This document shows positions 52,777 through 60,678 of a DNA stretch of 64,000 nt, one piece after another (positions within the stretch are counted from its first letter, which is position 1; the number at the start of each line of letters is the position of its first letter). The notes under the pieces were generated by a model that had not been told where the DNA came from, ran no database searches, and was given only the letters and a program-made list of their open reading frames with translations. The stretch is from the NCBI GenBank assembly GCA_035266865.1, contig DATFMR010000028.1:31713-95712 (forward strand). The letters are read 5' to 3'. Origin of the DNA: JAKAGZ01 sp035266865. GTDB lineage: Bacteria > Bacteroidota > Ignavibacteria > Ignavibacteriales > Ignavibacteriaceae. A program made the translations under genes and the position numbers.

Positions 52777-53127
52777 ATGGCTGCTGATCTTATTGCACAT
52801 TTAGAAATTCCATCTACTAACCTCAACAGGACTACGGAATTTTTTATTAACCTCTTTAAATGGGACTTTAAACCCTTTGGAAAAGGATATCTACTATATA
52901 ATACGCACAAAGGACTTACTGTTGGACTTAGAAAGGTCGACACAATTAAATCAGGAGATACAACCACATTCCATATAAATGTTCCTGACATTGAAACCGT
53001 ATTAAAAAAAGCATCTGAAATTGGAGGAAGTATTTTCAGAGGAAAAACTATCATTCCAGCAATGGGATATTATGCACTTATAAAAGACCCGGACGGAAAT
53101 ATTATCGGACTTTATCAAAAAAATTAA
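52777..53127 (+). CDS. VOC-superfamily (glyoxalase/bleomycin resistance-like) protein
   Basis: A 116-residue single-domain protein of the vicinal oxygen chelate fold. It begins IAHLEIPSTNLNRTTEFFINLFKWDFK, the usual first beta-alpha-beta module with the HLEI metal-ligand strand, and ends YYALIKDPDGNIIGLYQKN, the standard second module with an acidic residue position altered to Y/Q at the metal site. Members include glyoxalases, dioxygenases and antibiotic-binding proteins; the substrate is unknown. A strong GGGGG ribosome site precedes the ATG. It is monocistronic, ending at a hairpin shared with the secreted protein gene. Confidence 0.85.
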   Translation: MAADLIAHLEIPSTNLNRTTEFFINLFKWDFKPFGKGYLLYNTHKGLTVGLRKVDTIKSGDTTTFHINVPDIETVLKKASEIGGSIFRGKTIIPAMGYYALIKDPDGNIIGLYQKN

Positions 53128-53134
53128 TTAAAAA

Positions 53135-53168
53135 AACCCCGAAGATTTTTTGTTCAAACTTCGGGGTT
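53135..53168. terminator. Bidirectional terminator between the VOC and type IX-secreted protein genes
   Basis: AACCCCGAAG and CTTCGGGGTT pair perfectly over 10 bp. The 14-base loop contains an inner TTTG..CAAA pairing, and A/T-rich flanks lie on both sides. It serves both convergent genes. Confidence 0.82.
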
Positions 53169-53192
53169 ACAAACAACGTAGATTACTTTATT

Positions 53193-55967
53193 TTACTTTA
53201 GTAAAACCATCTTTTTAGACTGTACATAATTACTGGCTTGAATCCTGTAAATGTAAGTACCGCTTGATAAATTTGAAGCATCAAAGTTAACTGTATGCTC
53301 ACCTGCACTCATTGGATTATTTAATACTTCTCTTACCCTTTTCCCTGTTATATCATAAATTGTTAATTTAACATTGCTTGAAGAAGGTAGAGAAAAATTA
53401 ATCTGAGTAGATGGGTTAAATGGATTAGGGTAATTCTGGCTTAGTGAATAGCTATTTGGAATATTCCCTTCGTCAGATTCAATACCAACAAGAGTTTGTT
53501 TTGCACTAAATACTCCGGAACCATGAGTTGCCACAGCAACAAGCCCATCAACAGATCTGGCATTAACCATAGCACATACGGAATTACCAATTACGGAAGA
53601 ACCTTCCTGTGTCCAAACTGTTGAAGTACCGTTAAGAGTAGATGTGGAATATAGCCCTGTACTTGTAGCACAATAAAATGTTGTGCTCCCACCTAAGGCA
53701 CCATCAATTATTGCATCAATCCATCTTGTAGAGGGTCCGTTACCACTTCCGTCAGGATTTTGTTCAAGGTTTCCACTTACGTCAGACCAAGTAGTTCCCC
53801 CATCATCCGACGCAAAAATACTTTTAACCTTATAGTTAGAATAGACGACAATTACTTTGTCTGCATTTGTCGGATCCACAGCAATACAACTAACATATGA
53901 ACTTGCTGCTGCACCGGCGGTAGTTAATGCTGCAGTAAGATCAGTTGCTGAAGGATCACCGGTATTTGCCCCGTCAATTCTAAGTACCTTGCCATTTGAT
54001 CCACCAACGTATAAACGGTTAGCGGTAGACTTTGAGATTCCTAAAGCAGAAATGTCTCCGCCGCCGGAAGTTGCGTTAGTGAGTACATTCCAGGTATCCT
54101 GATTTGAAGCTGTTGTTACACTGTTATTTCTTAATACACTGTCTCCCTGCGCAAAATACATTATATCATTATCGTTAGGATCCAGAACGAATGGATTTAA
54201 AAACTGAAATTTGCCTGTATATGCAGGCTCAATTAAATTGTCTGTTAATTTAGCTCCGGCGGCGTTGTAAGATTGTCTCCACAACCACCCGTTTTGAGCT
54301 TCAAGATAAATAAAGGCATTTCCGTCAGCTACTGCCGCATACCCCCCATCTCCACCGTGTCCCCAGTCAGTCCAGTCAGTAGTATAAACATCTGAAAAAG
54401 TTATATAGTTACCATTATCCTGCAATCCGCCTGCAATAATTTTACTATCCTTCGTTACTTTATCTATGGCAATTGAATAAAACTGTGAAGTTACATAAGT
54501 ATCATTTAAATCAGTCCAAGTTACTGATGAGGCTGTAACATCAGAAGTTCTGCTTATTCCTCCATCATGGCCTGAGTAGAGAATTTTTTGATCAGAATTG
54601 AGAAATACCATTGAATGTTGGTCAGGATGATGATTTGCATATTGTGAAATGTTATTAGCAACTGCATATCCGCCCATCCATCCTGTTGAGCCAGTGGCTG
54701 ATACTGCTGTAGAAAAGCCATCAATAGATCTGTAAAGATTTGTACCACCAAGTATTACAAAATTTTCATCATCCGGTTTTACTTTTATTATCATATCGTA
54801 CGCGCTTTGAACGTTAGTTCCTGCTACATCTCCGGTTGGAGCCGGCAAATTAGCAGTCAGATTTGTCCAGTTTCCATCACCAGATCCATCACCGCTACCA
54901 GGATAAGTATATTTCCAAAATTGAGTTCCTGTGGTTCCAGCGCCTGTGTAAGTCCAAAAATAAACTATATTTTCATTAGAAGGAGCTATCCCAATTACTG
55001 TTCTAGTATAAGCACTTGGCCATGTGGATGGTGTAATATTAGTCCAGTTAGCACCATCATCCGTAGACCTTGCAATTCCCGGATTAGTTACGTTATATTG
55101 AATTGCGGCATAAATCACACCTGTACTTGTACTCTGAACATCTGTGTATGCATTATTTGCCAAAGAACCCCTGACTGTTGTCCAAGCAGTTCCTCCGTTA
55201 GTACTCCTTTGAATAGTATTACTGGCTGCCGCAAATACACTACCTGTAGCTTTATTAACTGTGACATTAAATACAAAATCAAAGGCCTGTGAAAATGATT
55301 GAGGATTGCCATTAGAAGTGCTCGTAAGTAATGCCCAGGTATCTCCATTATTAGTTGATTTGTAAATCCCATCTCCAAGATACAGAGTAGGGAAACCATT
55401 ACCACCTATTAAGTTACTTCCACGTTCACCGGTGCCGATATACCAGTTATCTTCAAATCCAGTTCTTGTATCCTGTGCAATACTGGTTGCGCTGTGCAGC
55501 TTATCAGCCGACAGCTTGTTAACCCAGGTTGCACCGTTATCGGTAGACTTATAAATTCCACCAGAAGCTCCGGCAGCAATAATAGTAATATTCGGTGCAG
55601 TCTGTGTTCTTACATCAATACCAAGTGCACGCGTTCTTCCTCCTCTGTTTATTGGGCCCCTTGCTAACCACGTCAAAGTCTCTATGCTCGAGGTTTTGGA
55701 AAGCTTGTAGTCTTCAACCTTTGGCAAATTAGCAGAAAATGCCAATTCTTTTTCCCGAATATTCGCCGGAATCATTCCGGTTGCAGGATCCGCAAGCATT
55801 TTTCTTTCAAATTCCATTCTTGCATATGGATCATCTGCTTTACCAATCGATTCCTCCTCAAACATTTCTTTTGAATTCATTTCTTCTTTAATTCCATTTT
55901 GAATTAAAAAAGAAGTAGCCCCCGTGAATAATATCCCGATAATAAGCAGTATACTCTTTTTGTTCAT
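53193..55967 (-). CDS. Secreted BNR/sialidase-repeat protein with type IX secretion C-terminal signal
   Basis: A 924-residue exported protein. A signal sequence (MNKKSILLIIGILFTGATSF) is followed by a propeller-like region with Asp-box repeats: STDNGATW, STNNGDTW, STNGGTAW, STDDGANW and later SDDGGTTW, spread over about 110-790. The last 80 residues are a type IX sorting domain: LSQNYPNPFNPSTQINF, VKLTIYDITGKRV, SAGEHTVNFDASNLSSGTYIYRI and the basic end SKKMVLLK. Such tails direct crossing of the outer membrane by the Por apparatus and are then removed, or the protein is anchored to the surface. The Asp boxes resemble those of sialidases and Vps10-type propellers, but no sialidase catalytic set is evident. 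The ATG follows AGGGAAAG. The fold is clear; the substrate is unknown. Confidence 0.9.
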   Translation of the reverse strand: MNKKSILLIIGILFTGATSFLIQNGIKEEMNSKEMFEEESIGKADDPYARMEFERKMLADPATGMIPANIREKELAFSANLPKVEDYKLSKTSSIETLTWLARGPINRGGRTRALGIDVRTQTAPNITIIAAGASGGIYKSTDNGATWVNKLSADKLHSATSIAQDTRTGFEDNWYIGTGERGSNLIGGNGFPTLYLGDGIYKSTNNGDTWALLTSTSNGNPQSFSQAFDFVFNVTVNKATGSVFAAASNTIQRSTNGGTAWTTVRGSLANNAYTDVQSTSTGVIYAAIQYNVTNPGIARSTDDGANWTNITPSTWPSAYTRTVIGIAPSNENIVYFWTYTGAGTTGTQFWKYTYPGSGDGSGDGNWTNLTANLPAPTGDVAGTNVQSAYDMIIKVKPDDENFVILGGTNLYRSIDGFSTAVSATGSTGWMGGYAVANNISQYANHHPDQHSMVFLNSDQKILYSGHDGGISRTSDVTASSVTWTDLNDTYVTSQFYSIAIDKVTKDSKIIAGGLQDNGNYITFSDVYTTDWTDWGHGGDGGYAAVADGNAFIYLEAQNGWLWRQSYNAAGAKLTDNLIEPAYTGKFQFLNPFVLDPNDNDIMYFAQGDSVLRNNSVTTASNQDTWNVLTNATSGGGDISALGISKSTANRLYVGGSNGKVLRIDGANTGDPSATDLTAALTTAGAAASSYVSCIAVDPTNADKVIVVYSNYKVKSIFASDDGGTTWSDVSGNLEQNPDGSGNGPSTRWIDAIIDGALGGSTTFYCATSTGLYSTSTLNGTSTVWTQEGSSVIGNSVCAMVNARSVDGLVAVATHGSGVFSAKQTLVGIESDEGNIPNSYSLSQNYPNPFNPSTQINFSLPSSSNVKLTIYDITGKRVREVLNNPMSAGEHTVNFDASNLSSGTYIYRIQASNYVQSKKMVLLK

Positions 55968-55997
55968 CGTCTTTCCCTCAATGTTATTAATAATTAT

Positions 55998-56465
55998 TTA
56001 GTTTACTGAATATCCATAAATAATAAATTCTGGCTTATCACTATTAATTGCACTAACAAATGAAACGAGTGCCTTAAATTTATCTCCAATTTTTAATCCC
56101 GGATAAGATTCATCCATATTCGGAAACATTTCTTTTGTCGTTGGCTCTAATGTAAAGCTAAATTTTACTTTTATTTTTTCGTTTTTGTTCAAAGTTGGAA
56201 AACCTGCACCATAGTCCACTGATTCAATCATTACTTTTGCCAAACAGGGTGCTTTGGAACAAGGGTCATTTCCATTCGTTGTATTAACAACGGATTCGAT
56301 TTCCATGATTTTACCAATTATTTCTGCATGACCGGGAGGTATTTTATTTGGCTGGGCTAACTGCGGATCTGCTTTTTCTTTTGTCACTTCTTTTGAACAA
56401 TTAATCGAAATAAAAAACACAGGGAGTAAGAATAGAAGAGTTAGATTACGTAAGTATTTAATCAT
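55998..56465 (-). CDS. Small predicted lipoprotein of unknown function
   Basis: Exported lipoprotein of 155 residues. The ATG at 56465 sits 7 bases after GAGGAA and gives a hydrophobic signal ending in FFISINC, a lipobox-like site with Cys near residue 23. The mature part includes two further cysteines in NDPCSKAPCLAKVMIES and a C-terminal beta-rich segment (KVKFSFTLEPT, KFKALVSFVS). I do not recognise the family. It ends 30 bases before the type IX-secreted protein gene on the same strand, so the two are probably co-transcribed and may act at the cell surface together. Confidence 0.75.
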   Translation of the reverse strand: MIKYLRNLTLLFLLPVFFISINCSKEVTKEKADPQLAQPNKIPPGHAEIIGKIMEIESVVNTTNGNDPCSKAPCLAKVMIESVDYGAGFPTLNKNEKIKVKFSFTLEPTTKEMFPNMDESYPGLKIGDKFKALVSFVSAINSDKPEFIIYGYSVN

Positions 56466-56905
56466 TTGAATATTCCTCAAAAAAATAAAAAATAAACTTT
56501 ATAATATTTATAAATGCGGATAAATTACCTGAGAAGGCTTAATGTCAAAAAATTAAATCTGTTATTAAAATTATTTAACAAGATAAGAAAAAAAACGAAT
56601 TGAACATTATTGAATATCTTAGATAGAATATGGAGAATTACGTTTTAAGTGTCAAGATTTTTTTTGGCTGATTTTTCTTAATTTTAAGAAAGATCGTTTC
56701 ACTGAATTGAAGTATCCCTTGTATATTTATCAGTTTTGAAATTATTCGATAAAAGTGCCATAAATTGTTAAGGAAACATGATAACTTTACTTATATAAAA
56801 ATTAAAATTATATAAATTTTCCTTTTTTATTTATAAATGCCAGCAATAAATTATTACTATATTTTGTTCGTTCATTAAATAAATCGGACACAATTTATCC
56901 CGATT

Positions 56906-56919
56906 ATGAGAATTCTCAT
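56906..56919. promoter_or_regulatory. 14-bp perfect palindrome upstream of the copper operon, possible operator
   Basis: ATGAGAATTCTCAT is its own reverse complement and lies 83 bases before the TTGACT promoter element of the metal-efflux operon. A position-specific regulator site is a guess from symmetry and place; no regulator gene is present in the window. Confidence 0.35.
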
Positions 56920-56988
56920 TTTAATTTTTCATAAATGTTTGTTTTTAGGCTAAAAATTAACTTTTGTAAAATGGCATTCATATTGAGG

Positions 56989-57018
56989 TTGACTAAACAA
57001 AAATAAAGATTATATTTA
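56989..57018 (+). promoter_or_regulatory. Promoter of the copper-efflux operon
   Basis: TTGACT (56989-56994), a 16-base gap, then TATATT (57011-57016), extended to TATATTTA, one base from TAnnTTTG, with TTG 19 bases upstream. Transcription would start near 57024, two bases before the ATG at 57026, which has no Shine-Dalgarno site. This is almost identical in layout to the promoter at 38036. Confidence 0.55.
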
Positions 57019-57025
57019 CGCGCTA

Positions 57026-57457
57026 ATGATAAAAAAGATTTCCATATTAACTCTGCTTCTGCTCTTTTTTGTTTCTACAACGGGATTGCCTCTTTCTATT
57101 CACTTCTGCAATATGATGAAAAAAGAAGTCAGCAATACCTGCAAAATGCATAATTCAGAAAAGATGATGGAAGATATGCATTCCAATTGCTGCAAAAAGA
57201 ATGATAACAAAAAAACAGAGACGATTAAAAAATCAGATTGCTGCAAATTAGAAACCGTTATTGCCGGAGTTACCGATTCTTTTATATCTTATAAAACTGA
57301 AACAGATAATGCTTCTCTTAACCAGCTAATTCCTGTTTCTAATATTTCACTGAATGAAGAGTCACTGAAAATTTCTGATTATTCATTTTTTGATACTTCA
57401 CCACCCCTGCTGCAAAGCAACCATCTATATCTAACCAACTCCATACTTCTGATTTAA
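57026..57457 (+). CDS. Cys-rich exported protein, HYC_CC_PP type
   Basis: A 143-residue exported protein. A signal sequence (KISILTLLLLFFVSTTGLP) leads to SIHFCNMMKKEVSNTCKMHNS, two CC pairs (NCCKKND and DCCKLET), many Met and His, and a closing DTSPPLLQ. That order of HxC, CC and PP is the pattern of the HYC_CC_PP family, small proteins seen next to heavy-metal transport genes in Bacteroidota. It likely binds Cu(I) or a similar thiophilic metal in the periplasm, inferred from composition and from the Cus-like genes that follow. It starts a probable operon with a promoter abutting the ATG. A 21-base imperfect dyad sits in the gap behind it. Confidence 0.78.
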   Translation: MIKKISILTLLLLFFVSTTGLPLSIHFCNMMKKEVSNTCKMHNSEKMMEDMHSNCCKKNDNKKTETIKKSDCCKLETVIAGVTDSFISYKTETDNASLNQLIPVSNISLNEESLKISDYSFFDTSPPLLQSNHLYLTNSILLI

Positions 57458-57482
57458 AATTCCACAAAGTTTTTTAACCTGA

Positions 57483-57503
57483 TGGATAGGAATGTTCTGT
57501 CCA
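57483..57503. repeat. Imperfect dyad between the Cys-rich gene and the TolC-like gene
   Basis: TGGATAGGA and TTCTGTCCA are inverted with 7 of 9 positions matching around ATG. It could be an attenuator-like hairpin or an operator inside the copper operon, or chance. Confidence 0.3.
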
Positions 57504-57596
57504 TTCAATGATTTTGAATTTTATATTCAATTTAATTCAATATGAAAAATTATTTGATCTGAAAAAGATCAAAAAACTTTTGTGAGGATTTTACAG

Positions 57597-58883
57597 ATGA
57601 AGAGATTATTAATTATATGTTTTATTACTGCTACTTTATTCAGCACAAACGATTTGTTTGCACAAACAACACTTGATTCGTTGATAAATCGTGCAATAGA
57701 AGTAAGCCCGAAACTGGCTATGTACCGGGCAAAAAGAAGCGTTGCTGAAAATAAAGTTCCGCAAGTATCAAACCTGCCTGACCCGATGCTTACACTCGGG
57801 GCTGTGAACATGCCGGTAAATTCATTTTCTTTTACACAGGAACCAATGACCGGGAAAATGATTTCAGTAAGCCAGGCGTTTCCTTTCCCGGGAAAGTTAT
57901 CCGCTGCGGAAGATGTCGGCAATAAAGATGTGAACATCACGGATGAAGAAATTCAGGACGAGATAAATGATATTAAAAAGAATTTATCAGACACATATTA
58001 TGAATTGATCTTTACCCGTAAAGAAATTTCAATTACAAAAGAAAGCAAAAAATTATTAAAGGACATTTCTAAAGTAGTTTCTACTAAATATTCAGTTTCC
58101 GAGGCAAGCCAACAAAACCTAATAAAAGTGGAACTGGAAATCACAAGAATAAATGATTCACTTGAGAAATTAAAATCCAGGGAATCTTCTTTGCTTAGCA
58201 CAATTAACAGCTATCTTATAAGAAATCCTGAAACACCCGTCAGCACTTCTGAAATACCAAAATCAGGAAAAGGAAATTTTACTATAGCAGAGCTTGATTC
58301 AATCGCAATTTCTAATCGCCCACTTCTAAAAGGGATAGAACTTTCGAAAGAAAAAGCTGTATTGATGGAAAGGCTTGCCGGTTTTGAATTTTACCCGAAC
58401 TTTAATATTACACTGCAATACTCTGCAAGAGAAAAAATAGCAAAGACTAACACAGATCTTACGGATTTCTTCTCTGCTATGGTCGGGATTTCAATTCCTC
58501 TTAATTACGGAGGAAAGAAGACTGCAAAAGTTGAGGAAGCAAAATCAATGCAGGGACTTTATTCCGAACAATACAATGCAACTATGCAGGCGTTAAATAT
58601 TGCTTTCGGGAATTCACTGGCAAAATTAAAGGAAATAAAAGAACGCGAAAAACTAATAGTAGAGGGAATGCAACCGCAGGCGTCACAATCATTTAATGCT
58701 GCTCTTTCAGGTTACCAGGTTGGTAAAATTGATTTCCTTAACGTAATCGAATCAGAAAATAAACTGTTTGAAATTGAAACAAACCTGTACCGCTTGAGAA
58801 CCGATTACCTTAAAGAAATTAATAAACTGGAATTCCTTACAGGAAGCAATCTAAAAAATGAAATTTTTAATGGAGCTGAATAA
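57597..58883 (+). CDS. TolC/CusC-family outer membrane efflux protein
   Basis: Outer membrane channel of a tripartite pump, about 428 residues. The ATG at 57597 follows GAGGA by 8 bases and gives the signal KRLLIICFITATLFSTNDLFAQ. Two outer-membrane-efflux repeats are visible: LINRAIEVSPKLAMYRAKRSVAENKVPQ near 30, and in the second half YQVGKIDFLNVIESENKLFEIE, both with the alternating pattern of TolC helices. It contains VNMPVNSFSFTQEPMTGKMISVSQAFPFPGKL, often found in metal-efflux OEPs. The gene ends 1 base before the adaptor's ATG. The partner adaptor and pump point to Cu/Ag export. Confidence 0.88.
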   Translation: MKRLLIICFITATLFSTNDLFAQTTLDSLINRAIEVSPKLAMYRAKRSVAENKVPQVSNLPDPMLTLGAVNMPVNSFSFTQEPMTGKMISVSQAFPFPGKLSAAEDVGNKDVNITDEEIQDEINDIKKNLSDTYYELIFTRKEISITKESKKLLKDISKVVSTKYSVSEASQQNLIKVELEITRINDSLEKLKSRESSLLSTINSYLIRNPETPVSTSEIPKSGKGNFTIAELDSIAISNRPLLKGIELSKEKAVLMERLAGFEFYPNFNITLQYSAREKIAKTNTDLTDFFSAMVGISIPLNYGGKKTAKVEEAKSMQGLYSEQYNATMQALNIAFGNSLAKLKEIKEREKLIVEGMQPQASQSFNAALSGYQVGKIDFLNVIESENKLFEIETNLYRLRTDYLKEINKLEFLTGSNLKNEIFNGAE

Positions 58884-58884
58884 A

Positions 58885-60543
58885 ATGAAAAAGAAAAATG
58901 TAATAATCCTGCTAATTCTATTCGCAATTGTAACTGCGGCCGGAATAATATATTTCACCAGTAAAGATTCATCAGATATAGCCGCAGAACAAACAGTACA
59001 ACAATATACCTGCGGAATGCATCCTCAAATAGTTGAAGATCATCCGGGTAACTGCCCGATCTGTGGAATGAAATTAGTTCCGATAAAAAATAATGATAAG
59101 AAATCCGGTGAGAAGAAAATCCTATACTGGCGCGCTCCAATGGATCCGAATGAAATTTATGACGAGCCAGGTAAATCAAAAATGGGAATGGACCTCGTTC
59201 CGGTTTATGATGATGAAGCCGGCGGTTCCGGAATAGTGCATATAGATCCCGCTGTTCAGCAGAATATGAATGTAAAAATAATGGAAGTGAAAAGTGAAAA
59301 ACTTTCACCAGGAATAACCACGAATGGAGTTCTATCATTAAATGAAAAGAGAGAATTTATTGTTACCACAAAAGTAAACGGCTGGGTTGAAAATCTTTTC
59401 GTTAATTACACCGGGCAGAAAGTAAGCAAAGGACAAAAATTAATGGAGATTTACTCTCCGGAACTTGTTTCGGCACAACAGGAATATTTAACAGCCCTTT
59501 CTTACAACAAGTCAGTTGAATCCAGTTCTAACAAAGATATTTCCGAAAGCGGGAACATGCTAATTGAAAATGCGAAAAGGAAACTGCAGCTGCTTGATAT
59601 GTCGGAAGGTGATATCAAAGACCTTGAAACAAGCAAAAACGTTAAAACCAACATCACTCTTTATGCTCCTTTTACAGGAACTGTACTGGATAAAAATATT
59701 TTAGCCGGACAAAAAATAATGGCGGGGATGCAGCTTCTTCATATAGCCGATCTTTCCACTCTCTGGCTTACTGCGGATGTTTACGAATATGAATTATCAA
59801 AAATTAAAAACGGTGCTGAATCAAAAATAAAATTCAATTATCTCCCGGGAGAAATATTTACCGGGAAAATATCTTTTATTTATCCGACTATCGATCCAAA
59901 ATCAAGAACTGCAAAAATCCGAATTGATGTCCCTAACAGTAATGGAGAATTGAAACCTGAAATGTTTGCAAATGTTGAAATAGCAGGAAAGGAAACCATT
60001 GCTACTCCTGTTGTTCCGGAAAATGCCGTAATCAGAAGCGGTTCAAAAGATTTTGTAATTATTTCACTTGGAGAAGGCAAATTCAAACCGCAGCGTGTAA
60101 CACTCGGAAATTATTCAAACGGATACTACCAGATATTGAAAGGATTGAACGAAGGGAATAAAATAGTTACATCCGCACAATTCCTGATAGATTCTGAAAG
60201 CAACCTGAGATCTGCACTTGGACAGATGAAGGAAGCCGATACGGATACGACATCTGAAATGAATAATACAAAAAATGAATCTGAAAAAGAACAGATGAAA
60301 GAGATGAAAAAAGAGACTAAACCTGTTGAGACAAAAGAAGAGAATATTGTCAGGGAAAATCCTGTTGATGTAAATTCAATTGATAAAAATAAAGATGGAA
60401 AAGTTTACCAGGATATGATGGATTACAATGTTATTTCGGATAAACCCGGTGAATGTCCCTTATGCGGAATGAAATTAGCAGAGGTAACAATTGCGCAGGC
60501 AAAAGATTATTTAATAAAAGCAGGGTTTAGGGTAAAGAAATGA
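58885..60543 (+). CDS. CusB-like periplasmic adaptor with metal-binding modules at both ends
   Basis: Membrane-fusion protein linking CusA to the channel, 552 residues. One N-terminal membrane helix (about 4-24) is followed by a heavy-metal-binding domain: C43 in TCGMHPQ, C57 and C60 in CPICGMKL. A second, cysteine-less copy, APMDPNEIY..KMGMDLVP, follows near 84-110. The adaptor core includes GWVENLFVNYTGQKVSKGQKLMEIYSPEL (lipoyl-like half), the coiled-coil region and YAPFTGTVLDKNILAGQ. After a Glu/Lys/Met-rich linker there is a third metal module, C524 and C527 in CPLCGMKLAEV. GGAG inside the end of the previous gene is 9 bases before the ATG chosen here. An extra C-terminal module is uncommon. 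Confidence 0.9.
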   Translation: MKKKNVIILLILFAIVTAAGIIYFTSKDSSDIAAEQTVQQYTCGMHPQIVEDHPGNCPICGMKLVPIKNNDKKSGEKKILYWRAPMDPNEIYDEPGKSKMGMDLVPVYDDEAGGSGIVHIDPAVQQNMNVKIMEVKSEKLSPGITTNGVLSLNEKREFIVTTKVNGWVENLFVNYTGQKVSKGQKLMEIYSPELVSAQQEYLTALSYNKSVESSSNKDISESGNMLIENAKRKLQLLDMSEGDIKDLETSKNVKTNITLYAPFTGTVLDKNILAGQKIMAGMQLLHIADLSTLWLTADVYEYELSKIKNGAESKIKFNYLPGEIFTGKISFIYPTIDPKSRTAKIRIDVPNSNGELKPEMFANVEIAGKETIATPVVPENAVIRSGSKDFVIISLGEGKFKPQRVTLGNYSNGYYQILKGLNEGNKIVTSAQFLIDSESNLRSALGQMKEADTDTTSEMNNTKNESEKEQMKEMKKETKPVETKEENIVRENPVDVNSIDKNKDGKVYQDMMDYNVISDKPGECPLCGMKLAEVTIAQAKDYLIKAGFRVKK

Positions 60544-60553
60544 ATTTAGCAAC

Positions 60554-60642
60554 TGTCATTTCGAAGGAGTCTTCGACTGAGAAATCTTCCTACTATTCTA
60601 TAGAAAAGATTTCTCCCCCGACAAGTCGGGCTCGAAATGACA
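60554..60642. repeat. Palindromic intergenic repeat with inverted termini (copy 2)
   Basis: An 89-base element bounded by perfect 11-base inverted termini TGTCATTTCGA / TCGAAATGACA, with inner arms GAGAAATCTT and AAGATTTCTC and a small CCCGAC / GTCGGG hairpin. It has the same termini and inner arms as the element at 5829-5947. It sits within the operon, between the adaptor and the pump genes, and could act as a partial terminator or processing site there. Confidence 0.8.
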
Positions 60643-60678
60643 AGTAAATAAGATTGTTATTTAACCAGGAGTTTTAAA

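Larger units (their letters stand above)
56481..57025. other. 545-base AT-rich divergent intergenic region
   Basis: The longest non-coding stretch in the window, between the minus-strand lipoprotein gene and the plus-strand copper operon. I see no gene in it. It holds two palindromes (TTTCTTAA-TT-TTAAGAAA at 56674-56691 and ATGAGAATTCTCAT at 56906-56919) and the promoter at 56989. It is probably the control region for both directions. Confidence 0.7.

Noticed and set aside
54807..55292. Plus-strand 161-codon Cys/Ser-rich open frame
   Set aside because: It is a reading of the antisense strand of the BNR-repeat protein; its odd composition reflects the repeated Gly, Thr and Asn codons of the real gene, and no SD site is present.
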